Positions 54,216 through 63,904 are shown, numbered from the stretch's first letter. The stretch: DNA of 64,000 bases from Sanguinoderma infundibulare (GCA_032821775.1 JAVLRN010000014.1:1-64000), one strand, 5' to 3'. Notes: generated by a model not told the origin, from the sequence alone. Made by a program: numbers and translations.

Positions 54216-56390
54216 CTACTCGTTTGTGTGACCTTGCAATTGCTCCGGAGGAGGTGGGGGAGACCGCACCATGAACGCCTCAGACGCAGCGACATGGTAT
54301 TCTTGCACGTCGGGGCTCTGGAACTCTGCAAATTCCAGCCCGCTGAGGCGGCGCTCGTCTTCCTCAAGACGCGAGCGGTGGGTTTGCAACTGCCGCTGGT
54401 GTTCCACCACGAGCCCACGCTCAGCACGAATGGCAACGATGCGGGAAGTGAACATCTCAAAGTCTTCTTCTATGGGAAGGCCACAGAGTCCAGAGGTGGA
54501 CGATTGGGGCTCAGATGAGGCAGAGATGCCCGCGCGCGGTGCCTGCGGTGGGGTTTGGATGGTTTGAAATGAGCCATACGGAAGCCCTGTCAAGCGTTCC
54601 TCCTCATCCTCAAGAAATCGACGGTAGCGAGCCTGGATAGCCTGTCGGCCGAGTAGGACTCGGTGTTCGCAGCGAATGGCAATGATGCGCCCAGCAAAGT
54701 CCGCGGAACCCTCTTCGATGGTGACTAGTGGGCGGGGTACCGATGCCAATGCGGTGCCAGATGACACGCCCTGCTGCCGGGCATCGGCAGCTGCAATGTC
54801 TGCAGCGATCTCAGCTGCGAGGCGCTCCTGCCCCTCTTGGTTAAGTCGCCGACGCTGGCGGGGCGGGGGAGTCGATGACGATTCCGTGGGTCATTTGTTT
54901 GCCATGGTCCTTGTGGAAGTCGTCAGTGCGGGCTCGCTAGCTCCGGCGTTGGATCTGGAGGCACGAGGATGACCGCTGGACCCACCCATGGTGTCTGCGC
55001 CTGGAGAGGTAGGGGGTGGGGGTTGGTTCTTGGACCTAGCTGCTGGTTGTTCTTGTGGCCGGGAGAACTTGCGGAGGGGAAACTCCTGGAGGGAGGCAGG
55101 GTCGTAGATGTAAGGCGTCCGGCCCTTGGTCACCGGCAGATACTTGCCCGTCTGGAGAGCCTTAAGGAGGGAGGGCTCATTGTGGATGGTGGGGCAACCG
55201 GCAGCCGGCGAGCCCTCAATCGCGCGCAGGGCACTCTCAATCCAAGGCCGCATGTGGCTGGGAAGACCGGTCCAAATGGAATGGCCCTTGCCATTGAACC
55301 GAGCCCAGGGTTTGTTGCGATCCGTCCCCTTGAGCTCGCCGCGAGGATTACGGCCGAAGCGGGTGCACTTGTGACGGGCCTGACAGCATTTTTGACAAAC
55401 AACACGCCCCTTGGTGCTGCTGGGACAACATCTCCTGCGGTGGACGTAGCAACTGTCGCACTAAGATGTGTGTCAGCTACATGCCAAACAAATTGAATGC
55501 GACCACATACTGTGTCGGTGTCCCAGGTGAGGAACTGATTCGCCTGTTCGTACTGCAACGCCTCAGGAGTGAGCTGGTCTGGTTCCCCTGAATCATCTGC
55601 AGCTTCTGGAGCAGTCTTGAGAGCGTCCTCCGAATTGGGCGCCCCGTCAGGAACTGGGTCTGGAGTGGCGGCAGCTGGAGCGCGCACAAGGCGACCGGAG
55701 GTCGACCTCGACGAGGTTGGACCGGTGGCAGAGCTGCACTGTGGAGGTGGGGCCCTTACGACTGAGCCGGGCGCAGCTCCAGACTCTAAAGAGCCACCAG
55801 CAGCAGGTGTCGTGCCCAATGGGTCCCTGGGGGTGACCGGGAACCTGCTCGAATCGAATGTGTGGCTGGTCAAGACTTCTTGGTCTGTGAAAGAATGTCA
55901 GCAGAAAAGGACAGAGATAAGCTACTAGAATGAATGCACATGCATGGTCCGCGCGGTCGCATTCTGCCTCCACGACCCTGAACCTCTCCTGCGTGTTACA
56001 CTGCGCCGCACGAGCCTGATCGAGAGGGGAGCGGGTGCTGTCATCACCGTTGCAGTGGTCCTGTTCGACGCGATTGAGTTTGGTGTCGGCGGCCTCCAGT
56101 TCTTGTTCGGCTTCGAGAAAGATGGCGGCATAGAAGTCGCACCTCAAGGTGCGCGAGATAGTAGAGTATTCTGACATGAAGGCGTTCAGCTCAGATTGCG
56201 AGATCCGGCCATTAGCCACCTGTCTGTGGAGGAAGGCCCAGAACACCTCGAATTCTGAGTCGGGGAGTTGGGAGAAGTCGCTGCGGCTGCGGAGGAGGGC
56301 CAGGAACTCCGGAGGACAGTCGGACAAGGACTGGTTAGAGGGGCTACTGACCCAGCGGTGGTAAAGCTCTCCGAACTCGTCCTGGGACAT
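54216..56390 (-). pseudogene. Cysteine-cluster coiled-coil protein, cargo family locus D, inverted duplicate of locus A
   Basis: Exons 55940-56390, 55511-55884 and 54216-55460. The N-terminal ~80 residues differ from locus A at only three or four positions (MSQDEFGELYHRW, EFEVFWAFLHRQVA), and 5' flanks are shared. Exon 3 opens CX2CX6CX10CX2CX6C (CDSCYVHRRRC..CQKCCQARHKC), then GELKGTDRNKPWARFNGKGH as in locus A. The rest diverges more: coiled coils RYRRFLEDEEERLTGLPYG and RLEEDERRLSGLEFAEFQ end in a short tail LQGHTNE without the acidic repeats of A. An in-frame TGA at 54891-54893 (AAC AAA TGA CCC) aligns with CGA in locus A (AAG AAA CGA GCC), direct evidence of a C-to-T change at CpG. Exon 1 has no TGA at the place where locus A has one. 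Confidence 0.72.
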
Positions 56391-57027
56391 GGTGGGCGAG
56401 AAGGAAGAGCGACGAAGTTTAGCGCCAGAACTTGATTGTATGTGATGCGGGTGCTATCTTCCTTAATCTTCCTCAATCAACCATGCTTCCCTCTGGGCTT
56501 TGCATCTGCACTCTCCGGCTCCATGACCATCTGCTCTGCCTCAGTAGCTGACATCCAGGAGGTTCCACTTCCTGCGCCCGAGTTGAGACTAGGCGTCGAC
56601 ATTTCGTCTGAAAGCGCGTTGAACGCGCCCACGTGACAGTGTCGCAGAATGCGTACCCGGTGACTGAGAGTGTCACTGGGCCGGCGAGCTAGCGTTCAGG
56701 TGGTGAACGTCCGGCCGGTTGCGCAAATAGGTACGAGTGTTGCACAACGAAGATCGAACATTGCTAATACTCTCGTATTCACCGTGACAGCCGGCCTGTG
56801 ATACTCGAACGAGTCCAGCTATAAGAACACAGAGACGGCATCGATCTCGGACGCCGTCCAGCTCAGCCCGGTGTTCACGGATGCGGTGAACGCTGCCCTG
56901 GGGAACGGCCCTCGTGCGGAGCAGCGTGAGGCCTATGAAGGGTGCAGGAGGAGTTTTGCAATGTCTTCCGCACGAGGGTCAAGATCGGTGGCACCTTGTG
57001 CGAGCATACCATGGAGACCCATACGCT
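56391..57027. promoter_or_regulatory. 5' flank of locus D, shared with locus A
   Basis: This is nearly the same, in reverse complement, as the 5' flank of locus A (about 25945-26575). Conservation of a non-coding flank makes it the likely promoter. No gene lies within it. Confidence 0.5.
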
Positions 57028-57165
57028 ATGCTCACCGGCCGGACGACACTGGTACCTGCGCAATGCTCACCGGCCGGACAAGACTTGTACCTGCGCAATG
57101 CCCACCGGCCGGACAGGAATAGTACCTGCGCAATGCTCACCGGCCGAGGGCCTGGTACATATGCC
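57028..57165 (-). repeat. CCGGCCGG minisatellite, ~35-bp units
   Basis: Four tandem units of the form CACCGGCCGGAC(N)5-7TGGTACCTGCGCAATGCT lie here, the last decayed. Three units in reverse orientation lie at ~25842-25945. Each unit contains two or more CpGs inside the palindrome CCGGCCGG. Confidence 0.75.
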
Positions 57166-58293
57166 TCTCCAACCGGCCAGGGAAGGATGGTAACTGCGAC
57201 ATGCTGCCCAGCCTGTGTCAAGAGGTGCAAGGTCATTCGAAGTCATGCCGTGTTGGGGCCCGGTACTATGTGCATGGTGCGAGACATAACAGAGTGAGTT
57301 TTTCGCTATAGGGCAAGGTAGCTGGTTATTGTATGTATATTTACTGAGCGGCCGGGTCGCCCGGATACCAGTTTGTATTGACCGCCCGATGGCGTTGCGG
57401 GCTGCATCCGCTGCCCGGCCAGCGTGCTGGTATTGGACTACCCTTCCCGCCCAGTTTACAGACTTTTCGAATGGGCGTGACCTTTGAAGCATATGGACAG
57501 AATAGATGGATGACTCGTATAGCAACAGGGGAATCAAAGTATAAGTGGCGAAACAAAGCTAGCTACAATGGAATGACACACAGTTTAGTTTGCGTCCGGT
57601 CCAGAGGGATGGAGACATTATTTGAGTGCATGACGCAACACTCTCCTTGAGGGTGGGGCAGTCTGCCCTAGGGCGACCGCGAAGGACAGCCCCAGAGCTA
57701 TGCTTCGGCATAGCGCTGCACCGCTCGTATACCGTGGCCTAGACCAAGTGTATGCGGGCTGAACATCTAGTGGACGTACCAATGGGTGGCCGGTCATACA
57801 GGTGGTCCTGCAGAAAGGGTACACTGGAGATCCAGTTCAGATACTGCGAAGCCCAAGAACATAATTCCCTATCACAGTAGAGCATACAGTTCAGTTTGCA
57901 GCCGGTCCGGAGGCAAGGGGATGTAATTTGAGTGCATGGAGCGACCCTGTCCTCGAGGGTCAGGTAGAGCGCTAAATGCTGCCCGCGAGAAAGCACAGCC
58001 CCGGAACCCTCCAAAAGCACAGCAATGTAGCGCCGAAGGGGTTTGAGCTGGATGGAGGGAAGGTCCTCCTGCCGGACATCGAGTTAGGGCCCTGTGGGGT
58101 TGCCTGCTGGAGCTACAGACAACCCTCCCCTCGAGGGGCAGGTAGAGCACCAAGGGTCAGCCGCGAGTACCCACCGGCTGACAGCACCGCACTTTAGCGC
58201 CCACACACTTCAGCCTCCCCCAAGGGTACTCCGGCCGGACACCCAGTGGGTGTACTGCCGGAGCCCCGGCCGGCACCGGCTCAATGGCAGGGG
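57166..58293. repeat. Right subterminal region with ~300-bp degenerate tandem repeat
   Basis: Between ~57585 and ~58200 a block with CAGTT(C/T)AGTTTGC, TTTGAGTGCATG and GAGGGT(G/C)(A/G)GGTAGAGC-like phrases appears twice about 300 bp apart (57585 and 57885), and a third partial copy follows at ~58110. No gene is visible. Further CCGGCCGG motifs sit near 58230-58270, mirroring the left end of the transposon. Confidence 0.5.
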
Positions 58294-58352
58294 CCGGCTT
58301 TTGTTACCCCCATCTGAGTGGTAACTACAGGGTAAGGTTCCGGAGTCGTGTG
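58294..58352 (-). repeat. KDZ transposon right terminal region with inverted repeat
   Basis: Read from the right end, the reverse complement begins CACACGACTCC and, 26 bp in, gives AGTTACCACTCAGATGG followed by TAACAAAAGCCGG. This matches the left end at about 24 of 33 positions. Confidence 0.65.
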
Positions 58353-58360
58353 GAGTCGGG
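58353..58360. repeat. 8-bp target site duplication GAGTCGGG, right copy
   Basis: This is the direct repeat of 23318-23325. The DIRS-like sequence CCCGCTGGTCCCC continues straight after it. Confidence 0.88.
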
Positions 58361-58718
58361 CCCGCTGGTCCCCAATCTCTCTCACCGCCCGCCAGGTAAG
58401 CACGCCTGCGAGACTCTTGACCGTGTCAAACTCGCTCACTCTCACCGCCCGCCAGCATTGTGCATAGTTCGATTGTTTTCGCTACCCTCCATCCCTCCCT
58501 AGTACATTGTATTTGTAACTACCGCTCGTCGGCTCCGTCCCTCGTAATTTATCTGAGCGTCTCGGCTCCGTCCCTCGTAATTTATCTGAGCGTCGCGGGC
58601 CACGACCGCGGACCGTGGCGCTCGAGTCCCGCTATTTTTTCGTCCCTGTGCCCGAGTCCTGCCTCATTCACTCTCACCCTTTACCTAGCATCGAACGAAG
58701 CAAAGCGCGGGCGATTTA

Positions 58719-59067
58719 CGAACAAGGAAACGCGTGGCGCTCGTCTTCAAGCTTCAAGAACCAACTTGCCCAGTACTTCAAACGTGGACCGTTGGCAATC
58801 AGGAGCCAGTCTTTGAACCTTGCATACAATTGCTGCGTTCAAGTCAGAGTCAGTGAATACTATCAAGCAGTACACGAGCCGGTAAGGTACTTACACCCTC
58901 CTAGGGGGTGTAGTAGATGCTGCTAGTACTGTAAACGTAAAGTCTGTATGCCAAGATGCTATATACCAACCCGAGTATGAGACCACAACCTCACAAAAAA
59001 GATCTATACCTTCCAGCAATATATCCGCACTGAACGCCCTGAAGCTTGCAAATCAGACCGCACTCCG
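58719..59067. other. Right flank of the transposon pile
   Basis: This is single-copy flank between the end of unit 2 and the kinase 3' end. A short plus-strand frame (SFKNQLAQYFKRGPLAIRSQ) looks protein-like but too little remains to assign it. Confidence 0.35.
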
Positions 59068-61422
59068 TCACCGTGACCCCGCGTTGGAAGCGTCGGACTT
59101 TGCAGAGTCACGACGACGACCGCCCTTCTTCCCTCTCAAAGCCGACCACCACCGCTTCACCTTACCCCACGGCTTGCGCGGGAATGACGGCGGAGAATAC
59201 GGAGGGTTGCCACTCGAGCACGCAGTGCTCGAGACCGCCGTGGAGGTCGAACGGGATCCCGTGCTTGAAGACGTCAAATCGCTGGAACCACGCGACGAGT
59301 CGACGGCCTGGGGAGCAACCAAATGCACCGAGGGGGGCGACACGCTCTTCGTAGCGCTGGGGCCGAAGCCAAAGGAGAACGCGCGGTCGCACTCGGAGGT
59401 GGCCCACAGTGTTGAGTGGTCCACCTTGTATGAACTCGTGCTGGGGGAGAGGTCCGTGACAACGTCCTTGCTGAAGTCCGGTGAGAGCGCGATGGAGAGC
59501 GACGAAGTGGACAATGAGCACGCAGTCGAGTAGGCACTGCGGGTGGTCGATGCGACATCGACGCTCGGGTTGGCCTTGTCAGTGACCGCCTTAATCTTCG
59601 CGATGTCGTCGGAGTCCGGTGATGAAGCTCCAGAGGATCCAGAGGACATGGACGAGGCAGTGACGAAAGCTGCAGAGGAGACGGATGGGGCAGTGACGAA
59701 TGAAGCACTGAGCGTTGCCGACACGGAAGGCGGGGGCTCGGAGGAGAAGTCGGGTGCGGTCCAGTTCCAGAAAGGGTAGCAAGAATCTTCCTTGGCGGAC
59801 GCCTTTCCGAACTTGACGGACCGGGCCGCTGCGGTCTGCAGACGATGTTAGCGTGCGATGTGTGGTCCGATATAACAATGACCTACCGGCTCCGAAGGAA
59901 CACCAATAACTGGAAGCTGAGGACTGGGAGCGACGTTGTCCCAGTTACTACAGAATTCGTTAGCCCACCGCAGCATGCTAGGTGCAACTCCAACACTTAC
60001 ACAGACCGGAACCACGGGTGGCTCTTGATTGCCCCCCAGCTCGGACGCTTGCGCGGGTCCTTCGCCAGGAGCTTCACAAAGGACAGGTCAAAAACGAGCA
60101 CGTGAAAAGCGAACACAAAGCCACATACCAAGTGGAGGAGATCCGCAGCCTCTGGACTCATGTCGTCGTTGACCGTCAACTTGCCCCGAATCGTACGGCG
60201 GGCGAGGTCCTCGACCTCCACCACGCCGTCCATCCCGAACGGCCACTACTCCAATCAGTACTTTCCGTAAAGCGACAGGCTAGAAAAACGCACCTTGCCA
60301 TTCAGCATCCGAAACAAGACCACACCATACGAGAAGACGTCGGAGGCGTAAGAGTGCCCATCCCTCGCGTACATCTCAGGCGCCGCGTAGCCCGGGGTGC
60401 CGCATCCGATCTTCTCGACGTCGCCTCCACCCTGCATGTACCCCACGCGGTCCTCAGGAAGCTGCCAGTCCTCGACCCCGGCTTTCCGCCACGGCTGCTC
60501 GGTGGCTGAGCGGCCAAACGTGCGTGACAGACCGAAATCGCCGAGAACGAGGTTCCCGTTGGCGTCGAGGAAGATGTTCTCTGGCTTGATGTCGCGATGA
60601 ACGATCCGACGCTGGTGGAGAGCCTCGATCGCAACGGCCTGAAGTTCATCGTGAGGCGACGCATCGAGGAACGAATGCGAAGACGTACGATCTGCGCGGC
60701 ATACCGGCGCGCGGTGTCCTCGTCGTACTTCCTCCGAAAAGCCATCTCGGAGTTCAGGTCCCCGCCAGTATACGCATCCTGTGCAAATGTCAGAATCATG
60801 ATAACGCGATGAAGGAAAACGCGCAGCTCACCATGACGATGAAGAAATGTTCGTCGTCTTGAAAGGTCGCGTGTACATTGACGAAGCCCGGGAGGTCGGC
60901 TACCGCCTTCAGAACGAACAGTTCGGTGAAGAGGCTCCCGTAGAACTTGTAATCGTCCTCGCCCTTGCGGACAGCCTTCATAGCGTACGACCGCATGTTC
61001 GTGCGGTGCTGAACGCGGTAGACGCGGCCCTGCCCGCCCTCGCCGAGAACAGAGAGGACGCGGAAGTCGTCTACCGTGAGCGTTTCCACAGCACCCTCCG
61101 AGAGGCCTCGCTTGAACAGGCTCTTCCAAGTAACGCGCTTCGTACGGGGCTGGACGGATGCCGTGGGGGGGTTTGCGAAGACAAAGCCGTCGACGACCTG
61201 ACATTCTTCAATGTCAAGCATGCTCTACTCGACCACCCACTTGTAAGCCTCCCTGCCCACAGTTAGCATCAGGATGAGACGCACCGCCGGGTTGCAGACT
61301 CCATCTGCTTCCTCGACAGCGGGGACAACGACGGCCTGTGGAACTGACTCGACCACGACGACCGCAGCGGCGGGCTTGGACTTGCGGAAGCGAGCGAAGA
61401 GGCGTAGGAAGGTGGACTTCAT
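59068..61422 (-). CDS. Ser/Thr protein kinase, apparently intact
   Basis: Exons 61285-61422, 60832-61224, 60689-60778, 60294-60638, then pieces from ~60253 and ~60075, ending at 59068. Motifs: glycine loop LGEGGQGRVYRV, ATP lysine in YAMKAVRK, HRDIKPENIFL, DFG in LGDFGLSRTFGRS, APE in GYAAPEMY, and the closing RKRPSWGAIKSHPWF. The insert between DFG and APE (EQPWRKAGVEDW) is shared with the kinase at 1833-4688 ([12 protein letters not shown]), as are most intron positions, so the two are paralogs. The C-terminal tail of ~240 residues is Ser/Thr-rich with a basic end (GKVKRWWSALRGKKGGRRRD). No stop interrupts the model. It is a cytosolic or nuclear kinase of AGC-like type; its substrate cannot be told. 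Confidence 0.85.
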
Positions 61423-62045
61423 GGTGATGGTGAGTTGAAGCTGAACCTTGGCCCGGAACTAGCTACCCTAGTGGCAGTAGTGGGGAACGAGACTGGTGAG
61501 CGGCGGCGACCTTATCCTCGCTATTGAGAGGCTGACCAGTGCTCCGGGGGCTAGTTCGGTTCGGCTCGCAGGGGATCGACGGTCAGCCGAACGACCAGCC
61601 AGCTCGGATTGTTCATACGAGGCGTCTGCCGCAGAGAATGTGAGAACAGGGTATCAGCAACAGCGGCGGAAGACATCGTAGTAGGGCTGAGAGCGTGCGT
61701 ACCTCAACACTGGGGATGGGGTGGGTCGACCGGTTGTGTGAAGGGTGATATTTCCCAAGAGACTACGTCATGCAGCTCAGTGTGCACCGTATACGCGATC
61801 TATCAGATGGTCTGTAGACCCCTGCGCACTAGCCGTACTATAATTCAAGGTAACTGATCTAGCTCAGTATCCGCGAGACATGCACGCCCAATGAAAAGGT
61901 CAACCGACGTCGTCGGACTCGAAGGACGAAGCTCCAGGGTCAACGACGGGAGAGGACGTGATACCATCGAATGGCGCATGAACGACGACGATTACCGACA
62001 AAGACTGGTGCGTGACGAGGAATCCTGGAGCCGGAGAGGGGGTGT
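61423..62045. other. Upstream of the kinase; duplicated 5' leader
   Basis: The segment 61465-61540 repeats the leader seen at 308-380. The rest holds no recognised gene. Confidence 0.45.
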
Positions 62046-63904
62046 CATGACCGGGCGAGGGCTTTACAACCGGAAGTGCCGCGGTGTCCGTCTGGGAGGA
62101 AACCATAGGCCATCCGTGGTCTCGAGGATGTCCGGGGTGGCAACCCAATTCCGTACGCCTCCCAGAGGAGGAAGCGCGAGTCGAGGACCAGGTGGTCGGA
62201 CTGTGCACGGCGAATAGCTGAGCGGACGGCGCGGAACATGAGCGTGGAGTCGGGCTCATGAGAACGGACCGTCAGGACGACCTGCAGGCCATTCTCAGTG
62301 AGTATGCGCGGGGCGAACTCGGAGCCGCGGTACCCCTCGCGTTGGTACAGGCCGTGCGTTGCGAAGAGCGCTGCGGCGGGCGGGCGACCTGCGTGTCGTA
62401 GTCGGTTTATTGGATCATTTTTGGACGAGGCGGAAGGAAAGCTGGTGAACGGACCGTAGGCGGACTTGAGCGTGTCCGGGACGAGGTACGTCTCGTGCGC
62501 ATGGTGGAAGGTCGCGATCGAGAACTTGAACTCGTTGGTGATCTAGGATCGGAGCGAACTCCGCGATATGGAAACGAACGCGCAGTCCAAAAATGCACCC
62601 TGACGAGGTCGTCTAGGTCGACAGTTTCATGGCAATGAGTGTGAACCTGCCCATAACTCTCCGCTGGCTGCTCTCACAAGAAATATCGAAGTACAGACCT
62701 TGACGCGTCCCCGGAGAACGTCGACTAGAGCTTCCCACTGGAGGTCTTCCGGATAAGCGCCGAGTCCGGTCCAATCGCCGCGAGTGGCCTTAGCACAGTA
62801 GTCGTCCTGGGCTTCCTTGATTTGGCGAGCCTTTTCATACCTGCGCGGGACCCGCGGGTGAGACGAAGGCCATAGTAAGAAGAACAAACATACGCCTGAC
62901 GGAATGCCCATGCAGTGTCCATGCAAGTACCGGAGTACACCCTGTCTATTTGTCACGAGAACAATCAGTGCAACTACATAGACCATACGGGTTTGACAAA
63001 CCTGGGTTCTCTCCGCAAGCCTGTCTTCCACAATCGTGAGCAACTGATCAAATGACCGATGTCGTCACGTATTTGCTCACTTCATCTGCCTGAACCGGAA
63101 GGACAGCTTGAGATCGTACACGGTCGTGTTCTTCTCATACGGGTTCTCGAGCAGAAGCGATGTAGGAGACCGTTCCGACGTTGGGCGAAGCTTGATCACC
63201 GCAGCTTGGCCGCGGATGGCATTGGCAGATCCGGGGAGAACTAGTGCGGTCTACGTTCCGTCAGTCCACAAATGACGGACAGAGCGCTGGGGGACCCGCA
63301 CGAACTGTGACGCCGCCGGAAACGCTGAGTTTGTATGCATCATCGTGGGTATTGAGCGCATCGAGCGCACGCAGCCACTGTCAAACATGATTATGTATGT
63401 TTGTCCAGCTTCTGACGTAAATGAAGGCGCACCGGAAGGACGGGATCTTTCCTGGAGTTGCCATCCGCAGGACCTGAGAGGGCGGGAGCGGAATTCAACC
63501 CGTTTAAAGATTCGTCAGCTAAGATCTGGTGATGTCCTTACATATGGGTATACAGGTAAACGATCCTGTGGCAAATGAGTTAGACTAGCTGAACGAAAGG
63601 TTCAGGGCAACACGAGGACTAACCCAGGTGACACCCATTGTCCGTTTGCGTCAACGCAGTATACGGACCCCTCAGTGAAAGAGTCTGGGCTAATTTTGCC
63701 GATTTTCTTCACCAGGCCGTTGTCCAAGAGGATGTCTCCATGGACGACTTCCAAGACCATTATCGCCGCCAGTCCGCACGACTTGAAGCGCGAGTGTCTG
63801 AAGCTGCTGGTACTGGGAGCAGGTGAGAAGACTTCATGGTGGTCAGTGCATGCCGTTTGGGCCATGATTTCGTCCGGGGCCAATGCGCATACAAGAACTC
63901 GCAT
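62046..63904 (-). pseudogene. Amidohydrolase-family gene fragment, 3' end replaced
   Basis: Exon-like pieces on the minus strand read as an amidohydrolase: HGDILLDNGLVKKIGKI and DANGQWVSPGL (63630-63780), LVLPGSANAIRGQAAVIKLR (near 63200), HDCGRQACGENP, SGTCMDTAWAFRQA, YEKARQIKEAQDDYCAK and WEALVDVLRGRVKV (62700-63040), HCHETVDLDDLVR (~62620), EFKFSIATFHHAHETYLVPD (~62500), PPAAALFATHGLYQREGYRG and SDHLVLDSRFLL (~62170). The His and Asp metal-ligand regions are present. After EAYGIGL (~62150) the similarity stops, and a 17-bp block CTCGAGGATGTCCGGGG (62121-62137) shared with the tail of the kinase gene (2721-2737) follows. An exon between WVSPG and LVLPGSAN is missing or unrecognised. Probably a broken gene. 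Confidence 0.65.

Larger units (their letters stand above)
54216..57130 (-). repeat. Inverted segmental duplication of 25835-29083
   Basis: Gene D and ~740 bp of its 5' flank repeat gene A and its flank in opposite orientation. The shared flank includes the CCGGCCGG minisatellite and long runs without visible change, while the 3' third of the genes is more diverged. This fits a recent duplication or gene conversion limited to the 5' half. Confidence 0.8.
23326..58352. mobile_element. 35-kb KDZ-type DNA transposon with TET/JBP gene and cargo
   Basis: Borders come from the 8-bp repeat GAGTCGGG and from unit 1 of the DIRS-like element, which shows the empty site. The ends carry an imperfect inverted repeat of ~33 bp, 24 and 26 bp inside the tips (common core CAGATGG-NNN-TAACAAAA). 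Inside are a KDZ transposase (40611-44414), a TET/JBP dioxygenase (39218-40539), an HMG-like gene, a large coiled-coil gene, a small gene next to the transposase and a family of cysteine-cluster genes. KDZ elements are known to be linked with TET/JBP genes in mushrooms. That all genes between the borders travel together is inferred; later rearrangement inside is also visible (an inverted duplication and nested insertions). Confidence 0.82.
23127..58718 (+). mobile_element. DIRS-like element, unit 2: coding region deleted, split by the KDZ transposon
   Basis: The left end 23127-23325 repeats 7299-7485. After the 35-kb insertion the unit continues at 58361 with CCCGCTGGTCCCC, exactly what follows GAGTCGGG at 7485 in unit 1. 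It then jumps near 58485 from the 5' leader to the 3' leader (CTCCGTCCCTCGTAATTT, a phrase present twice here) and ends GGCGATTTA at 58718. All ORFs are missing, so this was a ~0.55-kb non-autonomous unit. It follows unit 1 without any gap, which suggests insertion of a second unit at the junction or unequal exchange. Confidence 0.75.

Noticed and set aside
11570..54893. UGA read as tryptophan or selenocysteine
   Set aside because: Most TGA sites match Arg in partners, only one matches Trp, and host genes outside use ordinary stops; no insertion element was seen.
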